Part shown: piece by piece, positions 54,880 through 64,000 of the stretch
Position numbering within the stretch: position 1 is the first letter of the stretch
Layout of the letters: each line of letters begins with the position of its first letter
NCBI GenBank assembly: GCA_025618425.1
Contig: CM046833.1
Coordinates: 5,352,356-5,416,355, forward strand
From: Heliocidaris tuberculata
Lineage: Eukaryota; Echinodermata; Echinoidea; Camarodonta; Echinometridae
Direction of reading: 5' to 3'
Length of the DNA stretch: 64,000 bases
Position numbers and translations under genes: made by a program
Notes under the pieces: model-generated
Databases searched by the model: none
Seen by the model: the letters and a program-made list of their open reading frames with translations, nothing else
What the model was told of the DNA's origin: nothing

Positions 54880-56665
54880 TTGGGGCGGAACTTACGGATA
54901 ATATTCAACCCTAATGAAACAACAAATGAATAAAGGATAAAACGCAAATTTTGCGTTTTATCCAATTGGAAATTGATTTGGCGCGTAACTTATGGATAAT
55001 CTACAACCCAAATAAAACAAATGAATGAAGTCGTACAACGGAGAATGTTTTTAAAGATCAAAAATTGATTTTGGGCGTAACTTCTGTACCCCAAATTAAA
55101 CAACAAATGAATGAAGTATACAACGCAAAATGTTAATATCGAATAGAAAATTAGTTCGGCGCATAAATTACAAAGAATCTACAGACCAAATGAAATAACA
55201 AATAAATTAGAACTAAGACGCAAAATACATTTATCGAATCGAAAATTGATTTGGCGCTTAACTTAGGGATAATATACAACCAAAATAAAATATGAAATGA
55301 ATGAAGTATACAACGCAAAATTTTTATATCGAATAGAAAATTGGTTCGCCGCATAAATTACAAAGAATCTACAGACCAACTGAAACAACAAATAAATTAG
55401 AACTAAGACGCAAAATACATTTATCGCATCGAAAATTGATTTGGCGCTTAACTTAGGGATAATATACAACCAAAATAAAATATGAAATGAATGAAGTATA
55501 CAACGCAAAATTTTTTTATCGAATAGAAACTTGGTTCGCCGCATAAATTACAAAGAATCTACAGACCAAGCGAAACAATAAATTAATTAGAACTATAAGA
55601 CGCAAAATATATTTATCGAATCGAAAATTGATTTGGCGCTTAACCATGTTAACTTAGGAATAATATACAACGCAAATAAAATATAAAATGAATGAAGTAT
55701 ACAACGCAAAATGTTTTCATCGAATAGAAAATTGGTTCGGCGCATAAATTAAAAAGAATCTACAGACCAAGCGAAACAATAAATAAATTAGAACTAAGAC
55801 GCAAAATATATTTATCGAATCAAAAATTGATTCGGCGCTTAACTTAGGAATAATATACAACCCAAATAAAATATGAAATGGATGAAGTATACAACGCAAA
55901 ATGTTTATATCGAATTATATCGATTTTTTTTTTATAGATTGGAAATTGATTTGGTGCGTAACTAATGGAAAATATACAACCCAAATAAAATATGAAATGG
56001 ATGAAGTATACAACGCAAAATGTTAATATCGAATTACAAAGAATCTACAGACCAAGTGAAACAACAAATAAATTAGAACTAAGATGCAAAATATGTTTAT
56101 CGAATCGAAAATTGGTTTGGCGCTTAACTTAGGGATAAAACTCAAATAAAACAAAATGAATGAAGTATACGACGCAAAATGGTTTTATCGAAATGAAAAT
56201 TATAAGTTGGCGCGTAATTTATGAAGAATCTACAACCCAAATAAAAGATGAAATGGATGAAGTATACAACGCACATTTTTATATCGAATATAAAATTGGT
56301 TCGGCGCATGAATTACAAAGAATATACAGACCAAATTAAACAACAAATAAATTAGAAATAAGACGCAAAATACATATATCGAATCGAAAATTGAATTAGC
56401 GCTTAATTAAGGGATAATAAACAACCCAAATAATATATGAAATGAATTAAGTATACAACGCAAAATGTTTTTTTATCGATTGGAAATTGATTTGGCGCGT
56501 AACTATAATGGATAACAACCCAAATAAAACATGAAATGGATGAAGTATACAACGCACAATTTTTTATATCGAATAGAAAATTGGTTCGGCGCATAAATTA
56601 CAAAGAATCTACAGACCAAAAGAAACAACAAAATGAATTAGAAATAAGACGCAAAATACATATAT
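54880..56665. repeat. Satellite of about 95-bp units next to the ZIP gene
   Basis: About 19 units, marked by GAAAATTGATTTGGCGC, GTATACAACGCAAAATG and AATCTACAGACCAA. The last marker recurs at intervals of 190, 190, 201, 285, 279 and 285 bp, that is, two- and three-unit higher-order repeats of a 95-bp monomer. The array ends 12 bp from the ZIP stop codon, so a ZIP transcript would start its 3' UTR in it. Confidence 0.85.
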
Positions 56666-56677
56666 CGATGTCGGTGA

Positions 56678-56812
56678 TTAGATAGCTACGTTGATAGCGT
56701 CTTCATAGAGAGCGATGATGAGGATGATAAGGATACCGAGCAGAAAACCAAGATTCTGAAGGCCGAAGATGATCCCTTTTCTCTCTCCCTTGTAAGCATG
56801 GAGGAGCGGTAA
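56678..56812 (-). CDS. ZIP transporter last coding exon
   Basis: 45 codons with TAA at 56678-56680: a short loop ([13 protein letters not shown]), the final helix and the tail [10 protein letters not shown]. Acceptor TCATCTCCAG. Confidence 0.9.
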   Translation of the reverse strand, partial: LPLLHAYKGERKGIIFGLQNLGFLLGILIILIIALYEDAINVAI

Positions 56813-59800
56813 CTGGAGATGAAAGACAAAAATGTACCGAAAATATTCAGATTAAATTAACCCTTCAAAGCTTAAAACGCAGTTCATTGTATTATGTATA
56901 CAATTTTGCATCAAGCGCCTGAATTTGTCCACTTAATACAAAAAATGGAAACACACTAAAATAAAATAGATAGTCATGCATAAAAAAAAAAAAAAAAAGC
57001 ATTGTTTGGCGATCAGTTTTACGTTTCATTGTATGAGACATTGATTCCTTTTTTCTCAATATATTAAACGTCATTGAAAGACGTTTCCCCTCATAAATGA
57101 AAAATCAATATTTTGACATTCAAGGAATAAATTACTAAGTAATGCTATCAGTATCACAAATACCTTTAAAGCAATCTTGTTATGAGTTTGGCTGGACTTA
57201 CCATGGTGACTAGTCCAATATAAAGAAACATGCCAGCAGTAGCAGCGAAAATCCATTCCCTTGCGTTCTGCGTCTGCGCAAGAGGTATCCCGACCCATAG
57301 ACCCAAGAAGCACGTGCATGCAGACATGAAGTTCCAAAACACCGCAGTGGATAGGCGCATGCCCTGGCTGAGAAGGACGGCCATATCACCTGCAGAAATG
57401 AAAAGGAGGACAACAACAAAAATGCGGAAATAGAAAGTTTAGTTGTTTAATGATATCTTTCTTCATTAATATGTCACAGAGACTTTTCCGCAACTCACTC
57501 CTAGATCCTTATCACGTGACTGGTCCAACGCAGTCACACGTGATTCATTTATTGAGACTCTCACTTGGGTGTTTGTTTTTCTTCTTGTTTATAAAAATGT
57601 GGTCACTAATTTGCAGTTCTATTCAGGACTGGTATTTTTATGAAATCAGTTAATCAACATTTTTACTTTGAATTGGCTACACTTTTCCTTTTTGTTGCTG
57701 TTCTTAAATTGCTATAGATTTTCAAAAAAACTAAGTCAGCTTATCTGATAATATATAAAAGGATAGAAGTCATGTTGGAAAGGTAAAAATTGCCAGTTTG
57801 TATGGAAAAGCAGTGATTCTGAACTTTCCAAGAATGGGCAGAAAGTGCACAAAATTAATCAGAACCAATTAGGCGTATGCCAATAGAATAAGGATAATTG
57901 TCGAGCTCAAATATTCGACGTAAAGTTTTGTTCTGAAATATCGTAGATTTGTCAGTTTTGAGAAACGCAACACTTTTATTGGTTTTATTTTTTTTCCTCA
58001 TAAAATCTGTATCGAACTTCGCACTCGTAGCTTCACTCACAACAATAGGCAATACATACATTACAATGTTGATACATCTAAGGTTAAGTCAGGAATTAAT
58101 ATTTCGCAGATAAATATTCACGATACACGTGCAGGTTTTATTTTGTTTTAATATCTGATCAATATATCTATATGTCATGTAAGTTTTACTTTGTAAATTG
58201 AACAATTTTAGCTTTTAATAATGTTCAATAATACAATACAATACTATATCCAAATAAACGGCCTGCTCCTTATCGCACAAAAATTATCCCTATTTTTTTT
58301 CAACATTATGGAAAAGTTGCACGCATCTGCTTCATACGCCCCGCCGAATCCCGTTTAACACGGGAAATTCAACATCGAAAACAGCGCTTTTTGATTAAAT
58401 GACTGTAATTACGCAAAAGAAGTCATGTTTTTCACAAAACTTCGGACGGTTTTTGAAAGTTTCAATTGTTTTGCTTTAAATAATACCAAATTTGCTATTA
58501 TTCCAATAGAGGAAAGAGTTGCACTTTTGACGTTCGAATTTCAACTTTTTCAGCTTGTCAATGGAGACTGTGCCATTTTCCCCTATTTTGTAGTTGGTGC
58601 AATGTATGGCCTGCCAAATATCACTAGAGTGTGGTATCAGTTTTTTTCGGACAGTTTCTGAAAATAGATATTTTCAGCTCTATGTTCATTGTTCTTATTC
58701 GTCGAGAGGAAACGGTAGAACTTTTTGCATCCAATCAGGTAGTAGTTATACCTGGAAGGCATACCCTCGCAGAGCCCGCCAGTTGAGGGAGAAGGCGTCT
58801 AGCGCCCACGCTTCCTGATCCTGGACCCGAGAGCAATATCTCGGAAGCTGATGATTGAGAGTCGACGCAAAAAGGTCGATCTCCAAATGGCCCCAAACCC
58901 TGAGAAGGAGGTGGAAAATCTCCGGATGGAGACTCCACTCTGAGGGGAGACACCTGCCTCGAGACAGGAAATATGCAATTAAATTGTCCTGGCCAGGAAT
59001 AAACGAGGCGACAGGAACAATGGTCATGGAATGACACCATCTCCACAGATGAGCCGCCATGGCGTTCAGCGTGGAGGATCGGGTGCCGCCCTGACGGTTG
59101 ATGTAGGCAGCCACAGTGACATTGTCCGTAAGAACGAGCACTGTGCGCCCAACAAGGGGACACCTGAAATGATGAAGCAACAGAAGAACTGCCATCATTT
59201 CGAGGACATTGATATGGGGGATGGTGCTCAAGTGAGACCAGTCCCCCGACACCATCCTGCCCGCACAATGAATGCCTCAACCCAACAGGGAGGCGTCTGT
59301 CGATAGAGAAATCGACGGCAGCGGAGTGCGGAACGGCTTGCCTTGGGCAAGAATGGAACTGTGCGTCTAAGGGACAAGCAGGAGTCTGATGTCTCTCAGA
59401 AGCGGAATCCAAGCCGCTAGAGAGTCCTTGCCCGGACGAAAATACCTGAGGAGATGCCCCTGAAAAGGCCTCATCAGAAGCCTGCAGTCTGGGAGGATAT
59501 CGACCAGACTGGCCAGATAGCCCAGGAACTGAAGCCAGCGCCTGGCTTTGACTCTGCGGGCTACTCGTAACTCCCGGGCCGACGAGGTAATCGTTTGGAT
59601 TCTGTCCCGACTGGGACGAGCCAACTGATTCAGAATGTCTATCTCGGCACCCAGGAAAACCGGGACGCGAGAAGGAGACAACTCCGACTTTTCCCAATTG
59701 ATCAGGAACCCTAGATCTTAGGTCAAACGCACCAAGAGCTGGACCTGATCGGCTAACAGCGCCTCCGAGTTTGCAACTAGCAACCAATCGTCTAGATAGA

Positions 59801-62800
59801 CAAAAAGGTGGATACCGCGGTTTCTCAGAAACGCGGCCAAAACAGCCACCACTTGTGTAAATACACGAGGGGCTGGGCGCAAGCCGAAAGAATAGACGCC
59901 AGCGTCTCCATCCTGAAGTGAATAGTAGGAATAAACTGGTTGATTCTTTTCATATTGAGAACCATACAAAGTTTCCCCGAGTGCTTGGGGATAACGAAAA
60001 TTGGGAAGAGACACAGATGATGGTGGTCTCTTACCCTCTCTATCGCCCCTTTCTCCAGCAGAGTTGAAATTTCTATGGCGGCGTGACGCCGAGCAGGGGC
60101 GGACATGGGCGGCGGACGGATACGGATAGCGCCATTTGGAATGGGCTCTAGCAGATCTACGAAGAAGCCGTCTCGCACTACGAAGAGCACGAAGGCGTCT
60201 TTGGTGATAGCCTCCCAAGCTGGGAGGAAGATCTGAATCCGTCCGTCGACCTCCACCACAGGACCTAGCGCTCGGGGGAAGACCTCAAAAGCCAGACTTC
60301 TCCGAAGAGGAAGGCTTGGTCGAGACAATCTTGCGTACATCCCTGCCTCTGAAAGAACCCCGACCGCGTTGGCTGCCCCTCGAGGCAACCCTGGCGGAGG
60401 GAGCAGGGGCGGGAATAGTGACAGTCACACGACGCTGATTGGGCCTGCCAATCTGGGTCGAGACCTTGGACTTAGAGACAGGCTTCCGAAATTGTTTGGC
60501 CATATCTTCAACCTGTTTCCGGCCGTCTATTTCCCTTTGGAAGACATGGGCAAAATGCCCTCCAAACAAGAAGGGGCCGGTAGAAGGCACGTCTTGCAAA
60601 AGAGACAGAATGTCCCAATCAAGAACGCCTAGGGCCGAGAGCGCCAGCTTACGGCGCTGGTTTGTAACAGAAACGGCAGCCGCCGATAACTGAGACCACT
60701 GAAGGCCCGCTAGGGTGAGAAGCAATTCATCCAAGACTGCTGAATCACCCTCCGAAACACCGAGTTCCCCCGACCTGGCTCGAAGGTTAAGCAACGAGCC
60801 TAAGTAGGCCGAAAGCTGCATGCCAACCCTAATCTTATTAGAAAGGGAGGCTAAAGGCTTGTCCTTAGACTGGTAGGGCTTGGCCTTCAGCGATACATTA
60901 AGACGCTGGGCCACACCACGAAACTCCGGGGGAAAAGACTTATCCGCGAAGAAGCCCTGTGCATCTTCAGGCTTGAAAGAGAAGGCTTGACCGACTCCAA
61001 GCTTAAGCAAAGCAGACATATCCCGGGATGCTACTCTGTCAAACTCCCCTTTGAAGTACTCCTTAAGGGGGATGCCAGGGGGAGGACCCTGCTGTGTGAA
61101 CAGCAACGAGGCTGGATTTTGGTCAGGCGGAGCCTGACAAAAAGACTCCGGCAAATACTTTTCCAGCAGGGCTTTAGAATCAGAGGCTAACACCTGCAAA
61201 GCCTGCGGCTCCACCGCGGCCTGGGAATTAGACGAAGTCGCAGTCGAAGCTTGCGACACACATTCACTATCGGGCTCAGTCTGAAAGGAAGACTGGTATA
61301 CCCACGGGTCCAACAGAGACTCCTCCCCAGGCGGGGCACCAAGTGCGGCCGGCGAAGGGGAAGGAGGAGCCACAACAGAAACCGAAGCTGGTATGATGTG
61401 ACAGGGGTCAATAGACTTAGCTGCAGACTCGTAGTCTGCGAGTAAGAAAGAGGACGAGTGTGCGCGCGCGTCTTGCAAGGTGCACGGAGGAAGGCGATGT
61501 CCTGGGGGGGGGGGGGGGGGATATGCACTTTTTGTGACTTTTGTGCTCGAATGGCTTGCGTAGTCGGAGACTAGCATAATAGGTAGATACACTGATTTAT
61601 TGTAGTAAATCTTTAGTTTTGTGTTGGGTGTGTAGAGGGGAGGATATATTGGAAATTTCGAGCATTGATAAATTACTAAAGATTCAATGTTACCTAGCTC
61701 GTGTGGCAGCTCGTGGCAGAATATAGCGACGCTGGTGCTGAGACCCGCGGGGATCCCCAGGGTGAAGGCAGCACCGATAGCCAACCCGTCTCCGAAGTTA
61801 TGCATGGAGTCTCCTAGTATTATCATCAGAGGTACGGTGCCGCAACCTGCATAAAGGAACAAATGTTATACGTCCGAATCTAGGATTTTGAAGAAAAAAA
61901 GGGGGGTCAATCTCGAGAAGAAGAAACACCTGATACCCCCCCCCCCCCAAAAAAAAAAAAAAAAAAAAAAAAAAGGGTTATCACATTTTTAAGATACCAT
62001 TTGGTTCGAAATTTGAAAAAGGGGGCGCGGTTTAACTTTTGTTTTATACTTGTAGTATTCCACATTAGCTTCGTATATGGGAGGTGTGGGTCGATGTACC
62101 ACTCTGTATCTGTCAATGAGATACATTTAACAGTCAATTTGATAATAGCTAATTAACTGCCAATTAAATCATTTCTGAACTATTTGAGTAAAACAACACT
62201 CTTATGATTTGCATTCCAGTGAATAATTTGCTGAAGACAAGTTCTAATTTACCATATTTATTAACGAAATAAATACATTATTGTAAATGACTAAAGCATA
62301 TTACATTCTAAAGAATGATAGAATAATTTCAATATTGAAAAGAATACATTTTCAGATATCAGAGTAGTTTAGGTATATTGCACTGTAAAATGAAACTAAC
62401 CATAAAAAATCAGGAGTGAATCTTTATCGGATATGAGACTCAACCAATTTCTTACAGACAGACTCTTAAAGTGTACCAATCACCAAAAAATATTTTGCTC
62501 TGTATGTTAGGGGTTCTATGTCGATAAAGTATATAAAAAATATGAGCTTCAAATGTTGATTCTATAAAGATATATTGCAAGTTGAAATACACTCCCAATA
62601 AACAATACAGCGACTTTTGAGGAGACTAGTCCACGCACCCGTACGCGCTCGCACAAAATAAGGGCCCTCGCGGAACCGAACTCGGAGTTGGGTTTCCCGC
62701 TAGGGGGTTTTATGTTATCCTTCATTTCTTCATACTCCTTAACCGTTAACCCATAGGAGGCCAGGTAAAGTATTTTGAGGTTGATTTTATACCTTCTAGC

Positions 62801-62983
62801 TGTACACAAATTATCTTTTTGGTGATTGGTACACTTTAAGGCATCGATTTTGTTTGTTTGTTTACGATTTTAATCAAGTTACATTTCGATTCCCTTTCAG
62901 ATCTTGAATGTAGACGGTTTAGGGAATGTTGTCTTACCTTGCCATAAGTATTTCTTCTTTTCATCACCATTCTCAGCATCGGC
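56678..62983 (-). CDS. ZIP zinc transporter (SLC39A, LIV-1 type), last four coding exons
   Basis: Imports zinc or related metals into the cytosol through a multi-pass membrane domain. The exons, in order, are 62938-62983, 61694-61846, 57202-57389 and 56678-56812. Joined they give 173 in-frame residues and a stop. Metal-site motifs are HNFGDG (fragment residues 31-36) and [10 protein letters not shown] (59-68), the signature of the LIV-1 subfamily. Then follow GMFLYIGLV and a last helix ending [10 protein letters not shown]. The LYED-type C-terminus and the helix spacing suggest SLC39A4/A12 rather than the other LIV-1 members, but this is from memory of family features. The N-terminal half lies beyond the window. 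The 6-kb span includes a dead DIRS element in one intron. Confidence 0.9.
56813..57201 (-). other. ZIP last intron
   Basis: Non-coding, no feature beyond a poly-A run at 56981-56998. Confidence 0.5.
57202..57389 (-). CDS. ZIP transporter exon, two further helices
   Basis: 188 bp. Starts by completing LGD, then MAVLLSQGM, a helix, and [18 protein letters not shown]. Acceptor CATTTCTGCAG, donor GTAAGT. Confidence 0.9.
57390..58745 (-). other. ZIP intron, part below the DIRS element
   Basis: AT-rich, no recognised feature. The tyrosine-recombinase part expected after the DIRS polymerase is not here, so the element is cut at about 58740. Confidence 0.5.
58746..60388 (-). pseudogene. DIRS-type retroelement pol (RT and RNase H), broken
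   Basis: The minus strand carries, in order, an RT N-terminal part ([20 protein letters not shown], 60000-60060), the catalytic box YLDDWLL near 59785-59805, FLINWEKS after a stop at about 59718, an RNase H start (LSTDASLL) with a TGA in place of an expected Trp, and the DIRS-typical [17 protein letters not shown] and DLFAS motifs down to 58746. Between METLASIL and [10 protein letters not shown] a deletion has removed RT motif A with its catalytic Asp and shifted the frame. No tyrosine recombinase follows. It cannot be active by itself. Confidence 0.8.
60285..61525 (-). pseudogene. DIRS-type retroelement gag-like ORF
   Basis: A long minus-strand frame of about 410 residues that is Pro- and Ser-rich at the start. 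A middle helical region holds [20 protein letters not shown], and the C-terminus is basic and Gly/Arg-rich ([14 protein letters not shown]). This fits DIRS Gag. The frame runs by chance through intron sequence into the ZIP exon, so its upstream part and ATG at 61862 are not its own. It overlaps the pol frame by about 100 bases in another phase. The left border lies at a run of 17 or 18 G near 61504-61520. Confidence 0.6.
61694..61846 (-). CDS. ZIP transporter exon with both metal motifs
   Basis: 153 bp. Carries [13 protein letters not shown] and CHELPHEL, the metal-binding core of the membrane domain. Acceptor CCTTTATGCAG, donor GTAACA. It begins and ends inside Gly codons that the flanking exons complete. 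Confidence 0.92.
61847..62469 (-). other. ZIP intron, distal to the 46-bp exon
   Basis: Poly-A and poly-C block at 61895-61975 resembling the low-complexity elements elsewhere. Otherwise nothing seen. Confidence 0.45.
62470..62835. mobile_element. TTAA-flanked MITE, full copy, in ZIP intron
   Basis: 366 bp with ends AGTGTACCAATCACCAAAAA and its near complement, bounded by TTAA at 62466-62469 and 62836-62839. The central hairpin (CTCGCGGAACCGAACTCGG) has decayed. It reads in the same arrangement as 2850-3179. Confidence 0.8.
62938..62983 (-). CDS. ZIP transporter exon (46 bp)
   Basis: Encodes [15 protein letters not shown], the end of a charged loop, and splits a Gly codon with the next exon. 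Acceptor TTTCCTATAG, donor GTAAGA. Its short length makes it the least certain exon, but the joined frame [14 protein letters not shown] is natural for the family. Confidence 0.78.
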
Positions 62984-63449
62984 CTATAGGAAAGAAAATA
63001 TTGTCATTTAATTAAAAGGGTAAGCCTAATCAGGCATTTGCAAGCAAAAAAAAAAAAAAAAAAAAAATGTTCAAAAGCATAAAAAGTAGATAGGTAGTTT
63101 AGGGAAAGCATTAAATGACAGTGAGAAGAAAATTTGATAAATAAGAAAGTTATGAATGTTTGAAAACTTAGGCCCGTTTAACAAGAGGCGTTATTTCAAT
63201 TTCACTCTTCAAGGATATTCAGGCATAATCTGTAAATGCGCAGTCCAAGACGCAGGGTGCAATAGCATTGCGTAAAGTTTCTGATTTGTCCGAAAATAGA
63301 CTTTTGACGGGACACTGGAATAACAATCTACACAAACCAATGAGTGCGTATAAGACATTCGTGTGAAAACTCCGGGCTCAGCCGTCATTATCTGTAGCCT
63401 GTGAGGGCCTATAGTTCACCGTTTACTGTGGCATGAATTATACACAACT
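62984..63449 (-). other. ZIP intron, no feature
   Basis: A poly-A run at 63046-63067; otherwise nothing recognised, and no further exon found. Confidence 0.45.
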
Positions 63450-63587
63450 GGGGGCGTTTCACCAAGTGTCTGGTCGGTGATTTTTACTGACAAATTTGCT
63501 CTTAGCCAATCAGATGCAAGGATTTCAGTAGCTTATAACACTTATTGCAACTTGTCATTGATAACAAGTTTTATGAAACAGGCCCCT
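63450..63587. mobile_element. Short foldback MITE with TGATTGGCTGA core, copy 3
   Basis: The ends read GGGGGCGTTTCACCAAG and, as complement, AGGGGCCTGTTTCATAAAAC. The interior carries AGCCAATCAGA, the inverted core. It shares TTGATAACAAGTTTTATGAA with the copy at 9464-9614. Confidence 0.65.
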
Positions 63588-64000
63588 GAACAATCAGTTG
63601 GCCTAACTGGTGGTTGTAGAATAACGCGTAGTGTGCTACGGGCTTTAGATCACAATGTTTGAATTTCAAAATTGACAAATTTGTCATTCGACTATGACGA
63701 GATCGGGGACAACTCTCCATTTGTCAGCATACTAAAATATTATTGATTTCCACGTCTCTCTCTTAAGCAACTTTTCTGTTGGAGCGGTTCTCAAGATACA
63801 TCAAGACTGGCATTTTTTATGTGTCATTCATAAGATCCCATTATAAGCAATCAAATTCTGAATAAGATATTTTTGGTTGTGTGTTTGTAAGAGCATCTAT
63901 TTAAGAGAGTTGTTCGGCCATACTTTATACTGACATTAACCATTTGCAGATTTTAAGTTCTTTATCCGATGTGAAATGATATGTGGAACATTCGCATTCA
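63588..64000. other. End of window, no feature
   Basis: AT-rich sequence, presumably ZIP intron. No exon recognised. Confidence 0.4.

Noticed and set aside
55151..56594. Several frames with repeated residues such as RRTNFLFDIK
   Set aside because: They are readings of the 95-bp satellite.
60285..61862. A single 525-codon frame joining ZIP residues with a Pro/Ser-rich protein
   Set aside because: The first 50 residues are the ZIP exon, which has good splice sites. The rest is intron and a DIRS gag remnant, so the fusion is most likely chance.

Overview
This is eukaryotic, intron-rich, AT-rich DNA from a marine invertebrate, most likely an echinoderm (sea urchin). That assignment is an inference. 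It rests on animal-type genes (C2H2 zinc fingers, tetraspanins, a ZIP zinc transporter) with GT-AG introns, a Ty3/gypsy and a DIRS-type retroelement, a tRNA-derived SINE, a foldback element made of short tandem repeats, and very many short inverted-repeat elements. There is no operon, plasmid, phage or CRISPR content.

Layout. (1) 1-1921 (+): last coding exon of a nine-finger C2H2 protein whose earlier exons lie outside the window. (2) About 2-14 kb: no host gene. It holds layered MITE-type elements, LINE fragments and a foldback of 16-bp repeats. (3) 14.2-24.4 kb (-): tetraspanin A, six coding exons, all phase 0, 257 residues. Its introns hold a 0.9-kb GAA/TTC tract and a tandem array seeded from the start of exon 3. 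(4) 24.4-35.9 kb: intergenic, with an intact Ty3/gypsy element (27073-31493, identical 134-bp LTRs, one 1312-residue Gag-Pol frame) and an inverted pair of Penelope-like repeats. (5) 35.96-42.48 kb (-): tetraspanin B, a paralogue with the same exon plan, 252 residues, in a diverged tandem segmental duplication (about 11.8-24.9 kb against 33.6-43.0 kb). (6) 43-54.2 kb: no host gene. It holds stacked inverted-repeat elements, two with tiny DNA-binding ORFs (HTH-like and SAP), a dead LINE, and a 2.6-kb terminal-inverted-repeat element filled with about 350-bp tandem repeats. (7) 54.9-56.67 kb: a satellite of about 95-bp units that ends 12 bp past the stop codon of the next gene. (8) 56.7-63.0 kb (-): last four coding exons of a ZIP (SLC39A, LIV-1-type) zinc transporter, with a dead DIRS-type retroelement in one intron.

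The host genes are not a functional cluster. The tetraspanins are membrane scaffold proteins, the ZIP is a zinc importer and the zinc-finger protein is probably a nuclear DNA binder. What stands out is how transposable elements and tandem repeats are layered in and around the genes. In several places the paralogous copy, a tandem repeat or an interrupted coding frame supplies the empty site, so the target-site duplication can be read directly. All exon models were assembled by eye from splice signals and reading frame and have not been checked against transcripts.
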